Source of the DNA: Hymenobacter lucidus
GTDB taxonomy: Bacteria > Bacteroidota > Bacteroidia > Cytophagales > Hymenobacteraceae
Direction: 5' to 3'
Assembly (NCBI RefSeq): GCF_020447265.1
Contig: NZ_JAJADR010000004.1
Location: 124,001-188,000, forward strand
DNA: 64,000 nucleotides
Positions 1 to 9,116 of the stretch are shown here, in pieces (the first letter of the stretch is position 1; each line of letters opens with the position of its first letter). The position numbers and the translations under genes are program-made. The notes under the pieces are model-generated. The model did no database searches, was not told the origin of the DNA, and saw only the letters and a program-made list of their open reading frames with translations.

Positions 1-539
1 AGCCCGACAACCCGTATTACCAGATGGCCGAGGAAATTGCGGCCAAGCTGGTGCGTCACGGCTACGGTGTTATTACGGGGGGCGGCCCCGGCATCATGGA
101 AGCCGGCAACAAGGGTGCCCGCTCCGAGGGCGGCAAGTCGGTAGGTCTGAACATTGAGTTGCCTTTCGAGCAGTTCAACAACATCTACATCGACCCCGAC
201 AAAATCATCAACTTCGACTACTTCTTCGTGCGTAAGGTGATGTTCGTGAAGTATGCCCAGGGCTTCATCGGCATGCCCGGTGGCTTCGGTACGCTTGACG
301 AGCTGTTTGAGGCCATTACCCTGATTCAGACCAAAAAAATCGGCCGTTTCCCCATCGTGCTGGTGGGTACCAAATACTGGAAAGGCATGTTTGAGTGGAT
401 TCAGCAGGCTATGCTGGAAGACGAGCACAACATTTCGCCCGAGGACATGGACCTGGTGCAGCTCGTGGACGACGCGGCTTCGGCCGTGAAAATCATCGAC
501 GATTTCTACTCCAAGTACCTGTTGTCGCCTAACTTCTAG
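1..539 (+). CDS. LOG-family protein (TIGR00730 Rossmann fold), 5' end missing
   Basis: The frame is open from base 3, so the gene begins before the window; an internal ATG at 24 is not the natural start. The product has the two glycine-rich signatures of the LOG / lysine-decarboxylase-like family: GGGPGIMEAGN near the start and PGGFGTLDE in the middle. Characterised LOG proteins hydrolyse cytokinin riboside 5'-monophosphate or related nucleotides to base plus ribose phosphate in the cytoplasm. Only about the last 178 residues are visible. A hairpin terminator follows the stop at once. The family call is firm; the physiological substrate is not known from sequence. Confidence 0.9.
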   Translation, partial: PDNPYYQMAEEIAAKLVRHGYGVITGGGPGIMEAGNKGARSEGGKSVGLNIELPFEQFNNIYIDPDKIINFDYFFVRKVMFVKYAQGFIGMPGGFGTLDELFEAITLIQTKKIGRFPIVLVGTKYWKGMFEWIQQAMLEDEHNISPEDMDLVQLVDDAASAVKIIDDFYSKYLLSPNF

Positions 540-564
540 GCCGACAGCTGTACTAAGCAGGAAA

Positions 565-589
565 GCCGGGCAAATGCCCGGCTTTTTTT
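565..589 (+). terminator. Intrinsic terminator of the LOG gene
   Basis: Perfect 7-bp stem GCCGGGC/GCCCGGC (565-571, 576-582) with loop AAAT, followed by seven T (583-589). It starts 26 bases after the stop codon. Confidence 0.85.
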
Positions 590-710
590 GTGGGTGCCAG
601 GTGCGTCAGCAGCACTACTATTCATTCGTCGTAAAGTCGTGCCGCGTTTGGTTTGCTTCTGCTTAACTACTTTATTGTTCGTTCCCATCCATTCTTTACG
701 ACCCTTATTC

Positions 711-1355
711 ATGGCTTTAACCAAACACATCTATGTAGCCCCCCGGTGGGGTGGTTCCCCGCGCGACGACTGGTATCCGTGGCTGAAGCGGGAGCTGGAA
801 GCCCTGCCGGAGGCACGGGGTTTTGAGTACCAGGTGCACCTGCTGGATATGCCCGCCTGGGACCTACCGGAAATTGACCACGCTATAGCTCACCTATCAG
901 CAATTTTGCCGGCCGATAGGCTCAACGCGGATGTGCTGCTGGTGGGCCACAGCGTGAGCTGTCTAGCTATTCTGCACTATCTGGCCAAAGTGGGAGCCGC
1001 ATTCCCCACCCAGCCGCCCCAGGTGGGAGGCGTGGTGTGCGTGGCGGGCTGGTTTTCGGTTGACAGCCCGTGGCAGGAAGTGCTGAACTGGATTCATGCC
1101 CCGATTGACTTTGAAGCGGCCCGGCGCCTGATTCCGGATAATAAGTTGGTAGTACTGCTTTCTGACGATGACCCGTACACGTCCGGCTACCAGGAAAATA
1201 AGCGGCTATGGGTAGAGCGGCTCCATTCCCAGGTGCATATTCTGCCCGGCCGGCAGCGGCAGCACTTCAGCGCCCAGCTCGACTCGGATATTCTGGACGC
1301 TATTCGGGACCTGGCCAGCGAGGTACCGCAGCCAGTGGCGGGTAGTCAATTGTAG
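711..1355 (+). CDS. RBBP9/YdeN-type alpha/beta hydrolase
   Basis: About 214 residues from ATG 711. I prefer this start because the fold begins directly with the first beta strand (KHIYVAPRWGG); upstream codons give implausible sequence that overlaps the LOG terminator. The nucleophile elbow reads GHSVS, close to the GHSxG elbow of small serine hydrolases. A late Asp-rich turn (LLSDDDPYTS) and a C-terminal His (RQRQHFS) fit the rest of a Ser-Asp-His triad. No signal peptide or membrane segment is visible, so it is probably cytoplasmic. RBBP9-like proteins are small serine hydrolases of mostly unknown substrate. It is monocistronic, with a long hairpin right after the stop. Confidence 0.82.
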   Translation: MALTKHIYVAPRWGGSPRDDWYPWLKRELEALPEARGFEYQVHLLDMPAWDLPEIDHAIAHLSAILPADRLNADVLLVGHSVSCLAILHYLAKVGAAFPTQPPQVGGVVCVAGWFSVDSPWQEVLNWIHAPIDFEAARRLIPDNKLVVLLSDDDPYTSGYQENKRLWVERLHSQVHILPGRQRQHFSAQLDSDILDAIRDLASEVPQPVAGSQL

Positions 1356-1365
1356 CAGGAACGCT

Positions 1366-1416
1366 GGAAGCACACCGGTTCGGAAACAAATCCGGGCCGG
1401 TGTGCTTCCTTTGTTT
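1366..1416 (+). terminator. Hairpin after the hydrolase gene, abutting the crtY start
   Basis: Perfect 13-bp inverted repeat (1366-1378 with 1397-1409), 18-base loop, then TTTGTTT (1410-1416). It looks like the terminator of the upstream gene. The best start codon of the next gene (GTG 1418) lies one base after the T tract, so the hairpin could also act as an attenuator or leader structure for crtY. Confidence 0.7.
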
Positions 1417-1417
1417 C

Positions 1418-2590
1418 GTGAAGCAGCCCGACTTTGACTACTTACTTGCCGGCGGCGGTGCGGCGGGCCTGAGCCTGGCCTACCACCTGAGCCTGGAGCC
1501 GCGCCTGCGCGGCAAGCGGGTGGTAGTGGTAGAGCCCGACGCCAAGGATCAGAATGACCGGACCTGGTCGTTCTGGGCCGATGCGCCTACTGCCTTCGAC
1601 CCCATCGTGGCGCACGAGTGGCAGCAGCTGGCCTTTCGGAGCCCGACGTTTGAGCAAGTCTTTCGTCTGCTGCGCTACCGCTACAAAATGATTCGGGGCC
1701 TGGATTTCTACCAGTTTGTGCGGAGCGCGCTGGCCCAAAATCCGCAGTTTACGTTCGTGCGGGCTACCGTAGAATCGTTGGTCAATACGGCCGACGGCAT
1801 CGAGGCCCGCACCAGTACCGGTGTGCTTACCGCCCGCTACGCCTTCGACAGCCGCCCGCCCCAGCTGGAGCAGCAGCCCGATAAGTACCGGTATCTGCTC
1901 CAGCATTTCGTGGGCTGGGAAGTGGAAACCGACCACGACGTATTCGACCCGGCCACGGCCGAGTTCATGGATTTCAGGGGCCCTCAGCACCAGGAGGCAC
2001 GGTTTATCTACGTGCTGCCGTTCAGTCCACGGCGGGCTTTGGTCGAGTACACGCTGTTTTCGGAGCAGGTGCTGCCTAAGGCCGAGTACGAAGCGGCCAT
2101 GGACGACTATCTACGCAACACGCTACGCGTAAGCGCCTACACCATTCTGAGCGAGGAAATAGGCGCCATTCCGATGACCGACCATCCGCTGGCGGCCCAG
2201 GACGGAGCCCATATCATCAACCTTGGCACCCGGGCCGGACGGGCCAAGCCCAGCACCGGCTACGCCTTCAAGCGGATTCAGGACCATAGCGCCCGACTGG
2301 TGCAGGCCCTGGCCGCCACCGGCCAGCCGCCCAAAAACCCGACCGGCGACAAACTCCAGTTTCACCTGTTCGACACCCTGCTGCTGGACATCATGCGGCG
2401 CCGCGGCGAAACCACCCGCACCATTTTCACCGAGTTGTTCCGGCACAACCCTTTCGAAAGAATCCTGGCCTTCCTGGACGAACGTACCAACTGGCTCGAC
2501 AACTTTCGGGTAATGAACTCCGTGACGCCTTGGCCCTTTCTGCGCTCCATCTGGCACGTGCTGCGCCGCCGGCCGGGAAAAAGGGAGTAA
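1418..2590 (+). CDS. crtY: Lycopene beta-cyclase (CrtY/CrtL family)
   Basis: About 390 residues. It catalyses cyclisation of lycopene ends to beta-ionone rings in carotenoid synthesis. The N-terminal dinucleotide-binding motif (YLLAGGGAAGLSLAYHL) and the family hallmark DRTWSFW near residue 50 are both present, and the length is normal. There is no ATG: GTG 1418 places the glycine motif at the usual distance from the N-terminus, and GTG 1400 would lie inside the terminator stem. No other carotenoid gene is beside it, so the pathway genes must be elsewhere. The flavoprotein fold predicts a cytoplasmic or membrane-peripheral enzyme. Confidence 0.88.
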   Translation: MKQPDFDYLLAGGGAAGLSLAYHLSLEPRLRGKRVVVVEPDAKDQNDRTWSFWADAPTAFDPIVAHEWQQLAFRSPTFEQVFRLLRYRYKMIRGLDFYQFVRSALAQNPQFTFVRATVESLVNTADGIEARTSTGVLTARYAFDSRPPQLEQQPDKYRYLLQHFVGWEVETDHDVFDPATAEFMDFRGPQHQEARFIYVLPFSPRRALVEYTLFSEQVLPKAEYEAAMDDYLRNTLRVSAYTILSEEIGAIPMTDHPLAAQDGAHIINLGTRAGRAKPSTGYAFKRIQDHSARLVQALAATGQPPKNPTGDKLQFHLFDTLLLDIMRRRGETTRTIFTELFRHNPFERILAFLDERTNWLDNFRVMNSVTPWPFLRSIWHVLRRRPGKRE

Positions 2591-2636
2591 TGTGCTCAAA
2601 GGCTGATGAGGTTGAATGTGGTAAACGCGAATGATG

Positions 2637-2795
2637 GGTCATTATGAGGCGCAGCCGAAGCAATCCATTCACTGAAATGTGCTGAGTGTCCTTCACTGAA
2701 AAGGCCTCTACCACGCAAGTAGTAAAGGGCTTTCTGGTAATGGGACAGGTCATACTGCGGGACGGATGGCTTCGGCTCTGCCTCGCTAAGACACG
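2637..2795. repeat. REP/MITE-like element, copy A
   Basis: The ends form an imperfect inverted repeat: GTCATTATGAGGCGCAGCC / GAAGCAATCC on the left, and the complement of a GTCTTAGCGAGGCAGAGCCG-type arm on the right. The centre contains CTGAAATGTGC and GGGCTTTCTGGTAA, both shared with copy B at 56040-56226, along with TACTGCG and GGACGGAT. It is non-coding, lies between the convergent crtY and ABC genes, and directly adjoins an octamer array. Confidence 0.7.
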
Positions 2796-2800
2796 ATTTT

Positions 2801-2836
2801 AACTCACCATTTCACCACCTCACCACTACTTCACCG
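2801..2836 (-). repeat. Stop-anchored octamer array (single arm)
   Basis: On the minus strand the sequence around and after the ABC gene's TAG stop (2828-2826) is a run of GTGAAGTA, GTGGTGAG, GTGGTGAA, ATGGTGAG units with a period close to 8. It runs straight into REP/MITE copy A. See the arrays at 3541, 36879, 48150, 53719, 54193, 55982 and 62334. Confidence 0.6.
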
Positions 2837-3605
2837 CTAAGCTCTCCTCACTTTCCAGAAAAGCCCGCTCGGCCTGCACCACCGCTGCCGACAGCGGCTG
2901 GAGCACTGGCTCGGGGCGCGAGAGGTTTAGGAGGTAGCCGGGCAGGACGGCCAGGTTGTCGAGGTCGTGGGTAATACAGAGGATGGTTTTGCCGGCCTGG
3001 ATTACCCATTCCTCCAGCAAATTGAATACGCGGCGGCGGTAGTACACGTCGAGTTGCTGGGTGGGCTCATCGAGGAGATAGAGCCGGGCATCCTGCAAGG
3101 CCAGTTGAGCCAGCCACACCAGCTGCTGCTCACCACCTGAAAGCTGGGTAAAGTTGCGGCGGGCGAGGTGCAAAGCCCCTACACGCTGCAGCGCCGCCTC
3201 GGCCAGGGCATAATCGTGGGGGGTATAGGTGCTCAGGAAGCTGTGGTGGCGGAAGCGGCCCATAACTACCAGTTCCAGTACCTCAATGGGAAAGCCTACC
3301 GAGCTGCGCTGGGGCAGGTGGGCCAGCAGGCCGGTAGCGGCCGGCCGCCGCACCTGGCGCAAGTCCTGGCCGGCTACTTCTACGTGGCCGTGGTAAGCCA
3401 GCTGCCCGGTGAGGGCCCGAAACAGGGTAGTTTTGCCGCAGCCGTTGTGCCCGATGATAGCCACGAAAGCCGGCGTGGGCAAACACAAAAAAAGGTTGCG
3501 GAGCAGAACGCGCTGTTCGTACCCCGCAACCAAATTTTCGATGTTAATTGTTGGTTGCTGATTGTTGATCGGTTGGTTACTCAAAACGGAGTTTACAGCC
3601 TGCAT
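2826..3605 (-). CDS. FecE-type ABC transporter ATP-binding protein (orphan)
   Basis: 259 residues. Walker A (GHNGCGKTT), signature (LSGGEQQ), Walker B (LYLLDEP) and the switch His (CITHDLD) are all intact. The domain is most like ATPases of iron-siderophore, haem or cobalamin importers. No permease or binding-protein gene is adjacent, so its partners are unknown. The first ~20 codons (Asn/Gln/Pro-rich, NQPINNQQPTIN) are encoded by an intercistronic repeat array and precede the fold, which starts at INIENLVAGYE. No other ATG/GTG is available nearer the domain, so the start is uncertain. DUF2795 lies upstream on the same strand, 32 bases away. Confidence 0.85.
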   Translation of the reverse strand: MQAVNSVLSNQPINNQQPTINIENLVAGYEQRVLLRNLFLCLPTPAFVAIIGHNGCGKTTLFRALTGQLAYHGHVEVAGQDLRQVRRPAATGLLAHLPQRSSVGFPIEVLELVVMGRFRHHSFLSTYTPHDYALAEAALQRVGALHLARRNFTQLSGGEQQLVWLAQLALQDARLYLLDEPTQQLDVYYRRRVFNLLEEWVIQAGKTILCITHDLDNLAVLPGYLLNLSRPEPVLQPLSAAVVQAERAFLESEESLAVK

Positions 3606-3637
3606 TCAACAATCAACTTTTAACAATCAACATTTCC
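3541..3637 (-). repeat. Intercistronic inverted array between DUF2795 and the ABC gene
   Basis: Directly after the DUF2795 stop the minus strand reads GTTGATTGTT repeats (3632-3606). The opposite orientation (CAACAATTAAC-like) follows at 3570-3541. The two arms can pair. The start codon of the ABC gene (3605) sits between them, and the second arm is translated as its N-terminus. Confidence 0.55.
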
Positions 3638-3859
3638 CTAGTATTCGTCTTCGTTGAACATGAAGTCCTCTTTGGTCGGGTAATCCGGCCACACTTCTTC
3701 GATGTTCTCGTACGGCTGACCGTCGTCTTCCAGTGCCTGCAGGTTTTCTACTACTTCCATCGGGGCACCCGAGCGGATAGAGTAGTCAATGAGTTCATCC
3801 TTGGTGGCAGGCCAGGGGGCATCTTCCAGATACGAAGCCAGTTCGAGGGTCCAATACAT
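3638..3859 (-). CDS. DUF2795 family protein
   Basis: 73 residues, acidic, with no signal peptide. The sequence (MYWTLELASYLEDAPWPATK, then a helical EVVENLQALEDDG and an acidic C-terminus) matches the small DUF2795 protein that is highly conserved in length across Bacteroidota. Its function is not established. It is probably cytoplasmic. It has its own likely promoter 28 bases upstream and is followed on the same strand by the ABC ATPase gene. Confidence 0.85.
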   Translation of the reverse strand: MYWTLELASYLEDAPWPATKDELIDYSIRSGAPMEVVENLQALEDDGQPYENIEEVWPDYPTKEDFMFNEDEY

Positions 3860-3887
3860 AGTCGTGTGTGCTACAAAAAAAGGTTGG

Positions 3888-3895
3888 CAAAAGTA
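3888..3895 (-). promoter_or_regulatory. Bacteroidota -7 box upstream of the DUF2795 gene
   Basis: The minus strand reads TACTTTTG, an exact match to TAnnTTTG, ending 28 bases before the ATG. A clear -33 TTG at the canonical distance is not seen; the nearest is about 32 bases upstream. Confidence 0.4.
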
Positions 3896-3992
3896 GTGTT
3901 TAAATTAACGCAGGAGCCGCCTACTTGCAAAACACGGCTCAGGTAGAATGGTTGCTTCAGCAGGACAACGTAAAATACCGCTGAATGTTGGG

Positions 3993-5297
3993 CTACGCAA
4001 CTAAGCGACGCTGTAAGATTTCGATCAGCTCGGTTTTGGTGCGGATTTTCCGGTCGAAAGCCCGCACTTTGCCCTGCAGCATGGTCCGGAAAGCGTCGTT
4101 GCCGGGCGAGTCGCTGAGCTTACCCAGGTTTTCCTGCAGCACCTCGCGCTCCTGCTGATCCGACTTGATGAAGTCGCGCAGGGACTGAATGCGGGTATTT
4201 ACCTGCTCTTCTTTCGACAGAATCTCGGTGCTGCCCGCCTGGCGCTTGCGGATATAGTGCTCCAAAGCACTCATTTCAAATACCTTGTCGCAGGCCAGAA
4301 TGAAGGCCTCCCACACCCGATCCGACTCCTCGCCACGCACGGGGCCCACCTTTTTCCAGGCGGCCTGTAGCTCTTTGGCCCGGGCCACTGCCTCATTCAT
4401 GGGCCGGTCGAGCAGGGCATCGGCTTCGGCTACCAGGGCGCGCTTGCGGCTCAGGTTGTCGTCGGGGCCGGCGGAGGGTGCCTCCACGCGCTTGGTGTTA
4501 ATATGCTCCTTGAGACGCTCGAAGAAGTGGTTGTGGGCTGCCCGGAAGCGCGTCCATAGCTCGTTGGCCTGCTTGCGCGGCAACGAGCCACCTACTTCCT
4601 TCCACTCCTGCTGCAGCTGCTTAAGCTTGGCGGTAGTATTCTCGAAATCGTCGGTGTTCTGTAGGGCTTCTGATTTGTGAATCAGCTCTTTGTACTTATC
4701 GAATACGCGGTTGGTCATGGCCTTTTTCTGGGCCATAAACTCCTTCTTCTTCACGAAGAAGTTCTCCACCGCATTATGGAAGCGCGACTCCAGCTCCTCG
4801 GTAATCTGCTTTTCCACCGGGCCGGTCTTAATCCAGGCCTGACGCAGATCCTTGAGCTTGTCGCCGGCCGCTTGCCAGTCGATGGTATCCTGCAAGGCTT
4901 CGGCTTCCTGAATCAGGCTGATCTTGGTGGCCAGGTTTTTTTCCCGGTTGCGGGCAATGGTCACCTTGATATTCTCCTCGGCCTCGGAAAGGCGGCGGTG
5001 CAGGGTTTCGAAGTCGCCGAGGCCGTCGTAGGTAGCAGTCTGGTCTTTGAGGTGCAGGGCCTTCATCAGGAAGGAGCCCTTGTTTTCCGACTCCTCCATC
5101 TTCTGGAGGAGCTCGTCTACTTTGGCGCGGAAATTTTCGAAGCGTTGGGCAAAGTAAAGCAGGGCGGCATCTTCCGAATCTTTTACTAGGCCTACCTGCC
5201 GGGCGGGCAGGTTCATTATCGGTCGGAGCCACACCTGGTCGCCCTCAATGTAGCCATAACGGCGAGCTTCGGCCAGTACGTGGTCTTGTTGTTCCAT
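3993..5297 (-). CDS. DUF349 domain-containing coiled-coil protein
   Basis: 434 residues, strongly helical and charged, with no signal peptide. It contains repeated units with the DUF349 pattern: a Trp followed by a K-x-x-G-(P/S) turn (AWIKTGPVEK, EWKEVGGSLPR, AWKKVGPVRGEE), then an aromatic-rich helix ending in a Phe pair (AVENFFVKKKE, AAHNHFFERLK). Three such units are visible at about residues 145-200, 220-275 and 305-350. DUF349 proteins are common in Bacteroidota and of unknown role. The gene is monocistronic. The family call is confident; no function can be assigned. Confidence 0.85.
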   Translation of the reverse strand: MEQQDHVLAEARRYGYIEGDQVWLRPIMNLPARQVGLVKDSEDAALLYFAQRFENFRAKVDELLQKMEESENKGSFLMKALHLKDQTATYDGLGDFETLHRRLSEAEENIKVTIARNREKNLATKISLIQEAEALQDTIDWQAAGDKLKDLRQAWIKTGPVEKQITEELESRFHNAVENFFVKKKEFMAQKKAMTNRVFDKYKELIHKSEALQNTDDFENTTAKLKQLQQEWKEVGGSLPRKQANELWTRFRAAHNHFFERLKEHINTKRVEAPSAGPDDNLSRKRALVAEADALLDRPMNEAVARAKELQAAWKKVGPVRGEESDRVWEAFILACDKVFEMSALEHYIRKRQAGSTEILSKEEQVNTRIQSLRDFIKSDQQEREVLQENLGKLSDSPGNDAFRTMLQGKVRAFDRKIRTKTELIEILQRRLVA

Positions 5298-5394
5298 AAA
5301 CTAATAACGCGGGGCGAATAGGGGTGAAGTGGGAGTTCAGAGCGGAAATATGAACAAGATTTACGGCATGCCTAATAGTTCCGGTTGATTTTTA

Positions 5395-5548
5395 GCCGTT
5401 GCCAGGCATTCTGCGGAATCTTACGCCGGGCTACCTACCTTTGGTGAACCAGCTCCGGCCGGGCTGCCGAGAGGCAGCCGAATCCGAAGTTGGCCTCCGC
5501 AAGGTAGGCTACGCACTGACTGCCTGCACGGTTATGGCAGGCGGCCAA
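5395..5548 (+). ncRNA. Candidate structured RNA upstream of ettA
   Basis: The gap 5298-5819 (522 bases) has no convincing gene. Within it three helices nest into a rod: 5434-5441 with 5501-5508 (8 bp, perfect), 5449-5458 with 5484-5493 (9 of 10, one G-U) and 5462-5468 with 5473-5479 (7 bp, perfect) capped by a GAGA (GNRA) tetraloop. Further local hairpins lie at 5405-5427 and 5522-5542. The GNRA loop favours the plus strand. I cannot name a family: it lacks the SRP RNA AGCAGCC motif and does not read as RNase P, tmRNA or a riboswitch I know. It could be an independent small RNA or a distant leader of ettA. The remainder (5549-5819) shows nothing. Confidence 0.35.
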
Positions 5549-5819
5549 GCAGTGGCCAGCAAATCAGGGGTGCAGTTGCGGCAAACCCAGCAGGTTAAAC
5601 TCCTCAATGAGCCCGCAAAATATCGAGTATTAGCAAACCGCCAACTGTTTACCTATTCTCGCGGTCAGGTTAAACACCACGCCGGCCCCGAATCCAGGGC
5701 TAAACCACCCCAAAGAGGCCAGAATTTGGTCTGTAATAGGGTAGCGCTGGTTGTGAACCGGCAGTATTTCTTTCCTTTTCTTTTCAAGCCCCAGGCTCTT
5801 TACTTCCAACCACCCTTCC

Positions 5820-7484
<1,665 letters not shown>

Positions 7485-7568
7485 GGAATACAGCTTTACT
7501 CTGCATGGTACAAGCAAGAAAATACCAGCAGAATTAGGCCATAATCAGCTCTTGAAATGATGAGTACA

Positions 7569-7620
7569 GATTGAGCCCTGGGCCGGAAATTAATTTTCCG
7601 GCCCAGGGCTCAATCTATTT
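7569..7620 (+). terminator. Long perfect hairpin after ettA
   Basis: A perfect 21-bp stem (7569-7589 with 7595-7615) with a 5-base AT loop, followed by TATTTT. It is 84 bases after the ettA stop. It is symmetric enough to act in both directions. Confidence 0.75.
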
Positions 7621-7707
7621 TGTACAAACGGCAATAGGTAATCTTACTGCGGTGTAGTTCCTGCTCTGGAATAGTTCTGGGGTACAATGTGTTAGGGGGG
7701 AGGCTAT

Positions 7708-7734
7708 GCTATGTCAGGTATTCGTTGACATAGC
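7708..7734 (-). terminator. Hairpin after the haloperoxidase-cluster operon
   Basis: Inverted repeat GCTATGTCA (7708-7716) / TGACATAGC (7726-7734), 23 bases downstream of the last minus-strand gene. There is no strong T tract on the minus strand, so the terminator call is tentative. Confidence 0.35.
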
Positions 7735-7756
7735 TAGCATTGCTTGTCCGAGTAAG

Positions 7757-8983
7757 CTATTTGCCGTGAGCTAGCTTAGGGCTCCAGTTATTTTTTGCAA
7801 TATCTTCGGTGCTGAGATAGTCCGTATAGCTGCACAAACTGCCCGCAAGAATAATTTCTCCCGCCTGCCCAAATACGAGGTAGCTCAGCTCGGTTCCGGC
7901 GCTGAAATTCAGCTGATCATTACGCCACAGGCTGTGCGTTCCACGGGTACTGCCCTTGGAGTTGGCCTGTAGTTTTAGCAGGTACGTATTGGTGCCCTGG
8001 TATTCTGCCGCGAGTCGCTCGGCCTGCAGAATGGATTGAGTAGGTGCTGCTGCCGATACCAAGAGCGTCTGGAGTTGGCTGTAGGCTTGTTGCAGAGCTG
8101 TGAGTTTAGCAATAAGACTGTTGTAGTGGTCTAGTTGCAGCTGTTCGGGCGAATCGGGCGCGGTTGGAATAGGCAAAGAGAGTAGCTTGTTCTGCAAAAT
8201 TGGCAGTATAGCCTGCCCCGTTTTATGAGTTGCGGCTATAGCATCCAGCATAATAAAAAAGGCTGAATCCTTCGTGTCGGTTAGTAGGCCGGGTGGAAAT
8301 GCGGCTGGTGCAATTACCCGCCATTGTGGCTCAGCGGTGTGTAGAAGGTGCGTAAATGTTGCCACCAGCAGCATTTCATTCTCGGGGAAGACCGTGTTTT
8401 TAAAAGTGGTTGTGGTAAGAAACAAAGACACCAAATCGGCGGCCGTGCGCACCATACCCGCCGCCGCGCCACCGAGCACTGCTGGTGCCATAAGGCTGGC
8501 TGTGGCGGCCATTGCTCGTGCGGGCTGGCCAGGATTCAGCAGTGCCTGAGCCGCCGCAACAGCCTGAGTGTAATCCGTCTTCAACAGGGCCAGTTGCGTG
8601 GTAGCGGATGCGTAAAGCTCTAAAGCCGGCAAATTGGCGGGATTTATCAGCACCAGCTTAACAGGACTGCCGAGCGGCTTAGCCGCCTGGTTGCCTTTAC
8701 TTATATCATTACTGACCTTTGCCTGGAGGCGCTGAATAAACTGGTTGAGCGTGGCGCGTAACGTGGCGTTAGCCAGCACTTGGGTTTCCATAAAAGGAAC
8801 GTCACCTGGGGTAGCGGCTCCCGTTGGGGCTGTGATGGCTGGTCCCTTATATGCCTCGGCAAAAGCGGCGCGTGCCTTTTTCTCCGAGTCGGCGGCCGCT
8901 GATCTTTCGGTAGCTATTTCCTTTTCGAGCTGAGCCCGCGTGAGCTCTTCCCGAAGCCGCTGTATTTCCAGTGAGTCCGGCAT
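7757..8983 (-). CDS. Uncharacterised coiled-coil/hydrophobic protein, last gene of the haloperoxidase cluster
   Basis: 408 residues; I do not recognise the family. The N-terminus (about 1-45) is a charged helix likely to form a coiled coil (EIQRLREELTRAQLEKEIA). An Ala-rich hydrophobic stretch around 150-185 (MAATASLMAPAVLGGAAAG) could be a membrane-inserting hairpin, and a long helical region with Gln/Leu heptads covers about 270-340. The C-terminal ~60 residues look like a compact beta-rich domain. There is no signal peptide. It is 133 bases downstream of the outer-membrane-like gene, with the haloperoxidase gene further upstream. Third positions look more AT-rich than in the flanking genes (by eye). 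Confidence 0.65.
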   Translation of the reverse strand: MPDSLEIQRLREELTRAQLEKEIATERSAAADSEKKARAAFAEAYKGPAITAPTGAATPGDVPFMETQVLANATLRATLNQFIQRLQAKVSNDISKGNQAAKPLGSPVKLVLINPANLPALELYASATTQLALLKTDYTQAVAAAQALLNPGQPARAMAATASLMAPAVLGGAAAGMVRTAADLVSLFLTTTTFKNTVFPENEMLLVATFTHLLHTAEPQWRVIAPAAFPPGLLTDTKDSAFFIMLDAIAATHKTGQAILPILQNKLLSLPIPTAPDSPEQLQLDHYNSLIAKLTALQQAYSQLQTLLVSAAAPTQSILQAERLAAEYQGTNTYLLKLQANSKGSTRGTHSLWRNDQLNFSAGTELSYLVFGQAGEIILAGSLCSYTDYLSTEDIAKNNWSPKLAHGK

Positions 8984-9116
8984 GACGAAAGAAGGTATAA
9001 TGTGTTCCGGCCAATATCTCTGTGCGGAGTGAGCGGCAGACGTATTTTGGATATTTGCGCTCTAGCCGGTGGTTTGTAGCCTGGTAAAAACCCGGTTGCC
9101 GTGGTGTAGAGCCCAG

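Noticed and set aside
1400-1418. GTG at 1400 as the crtY start
   Set aside because: It lies inside the right arm of the terminator stem and adds six residues (Met-Cys-Phe-Leu-Cys-Phe) not expected before the dinucleotide-binding strand.
5395-5548. Signal recognition particle RNA or cobalamin riboswitch
   Set aside because: It has a rod with a GNRA loop, but the SRP-specific AGCAGCC and AGGTC elements are missing, and the B12-box is not present; left as an unnamed candidate.
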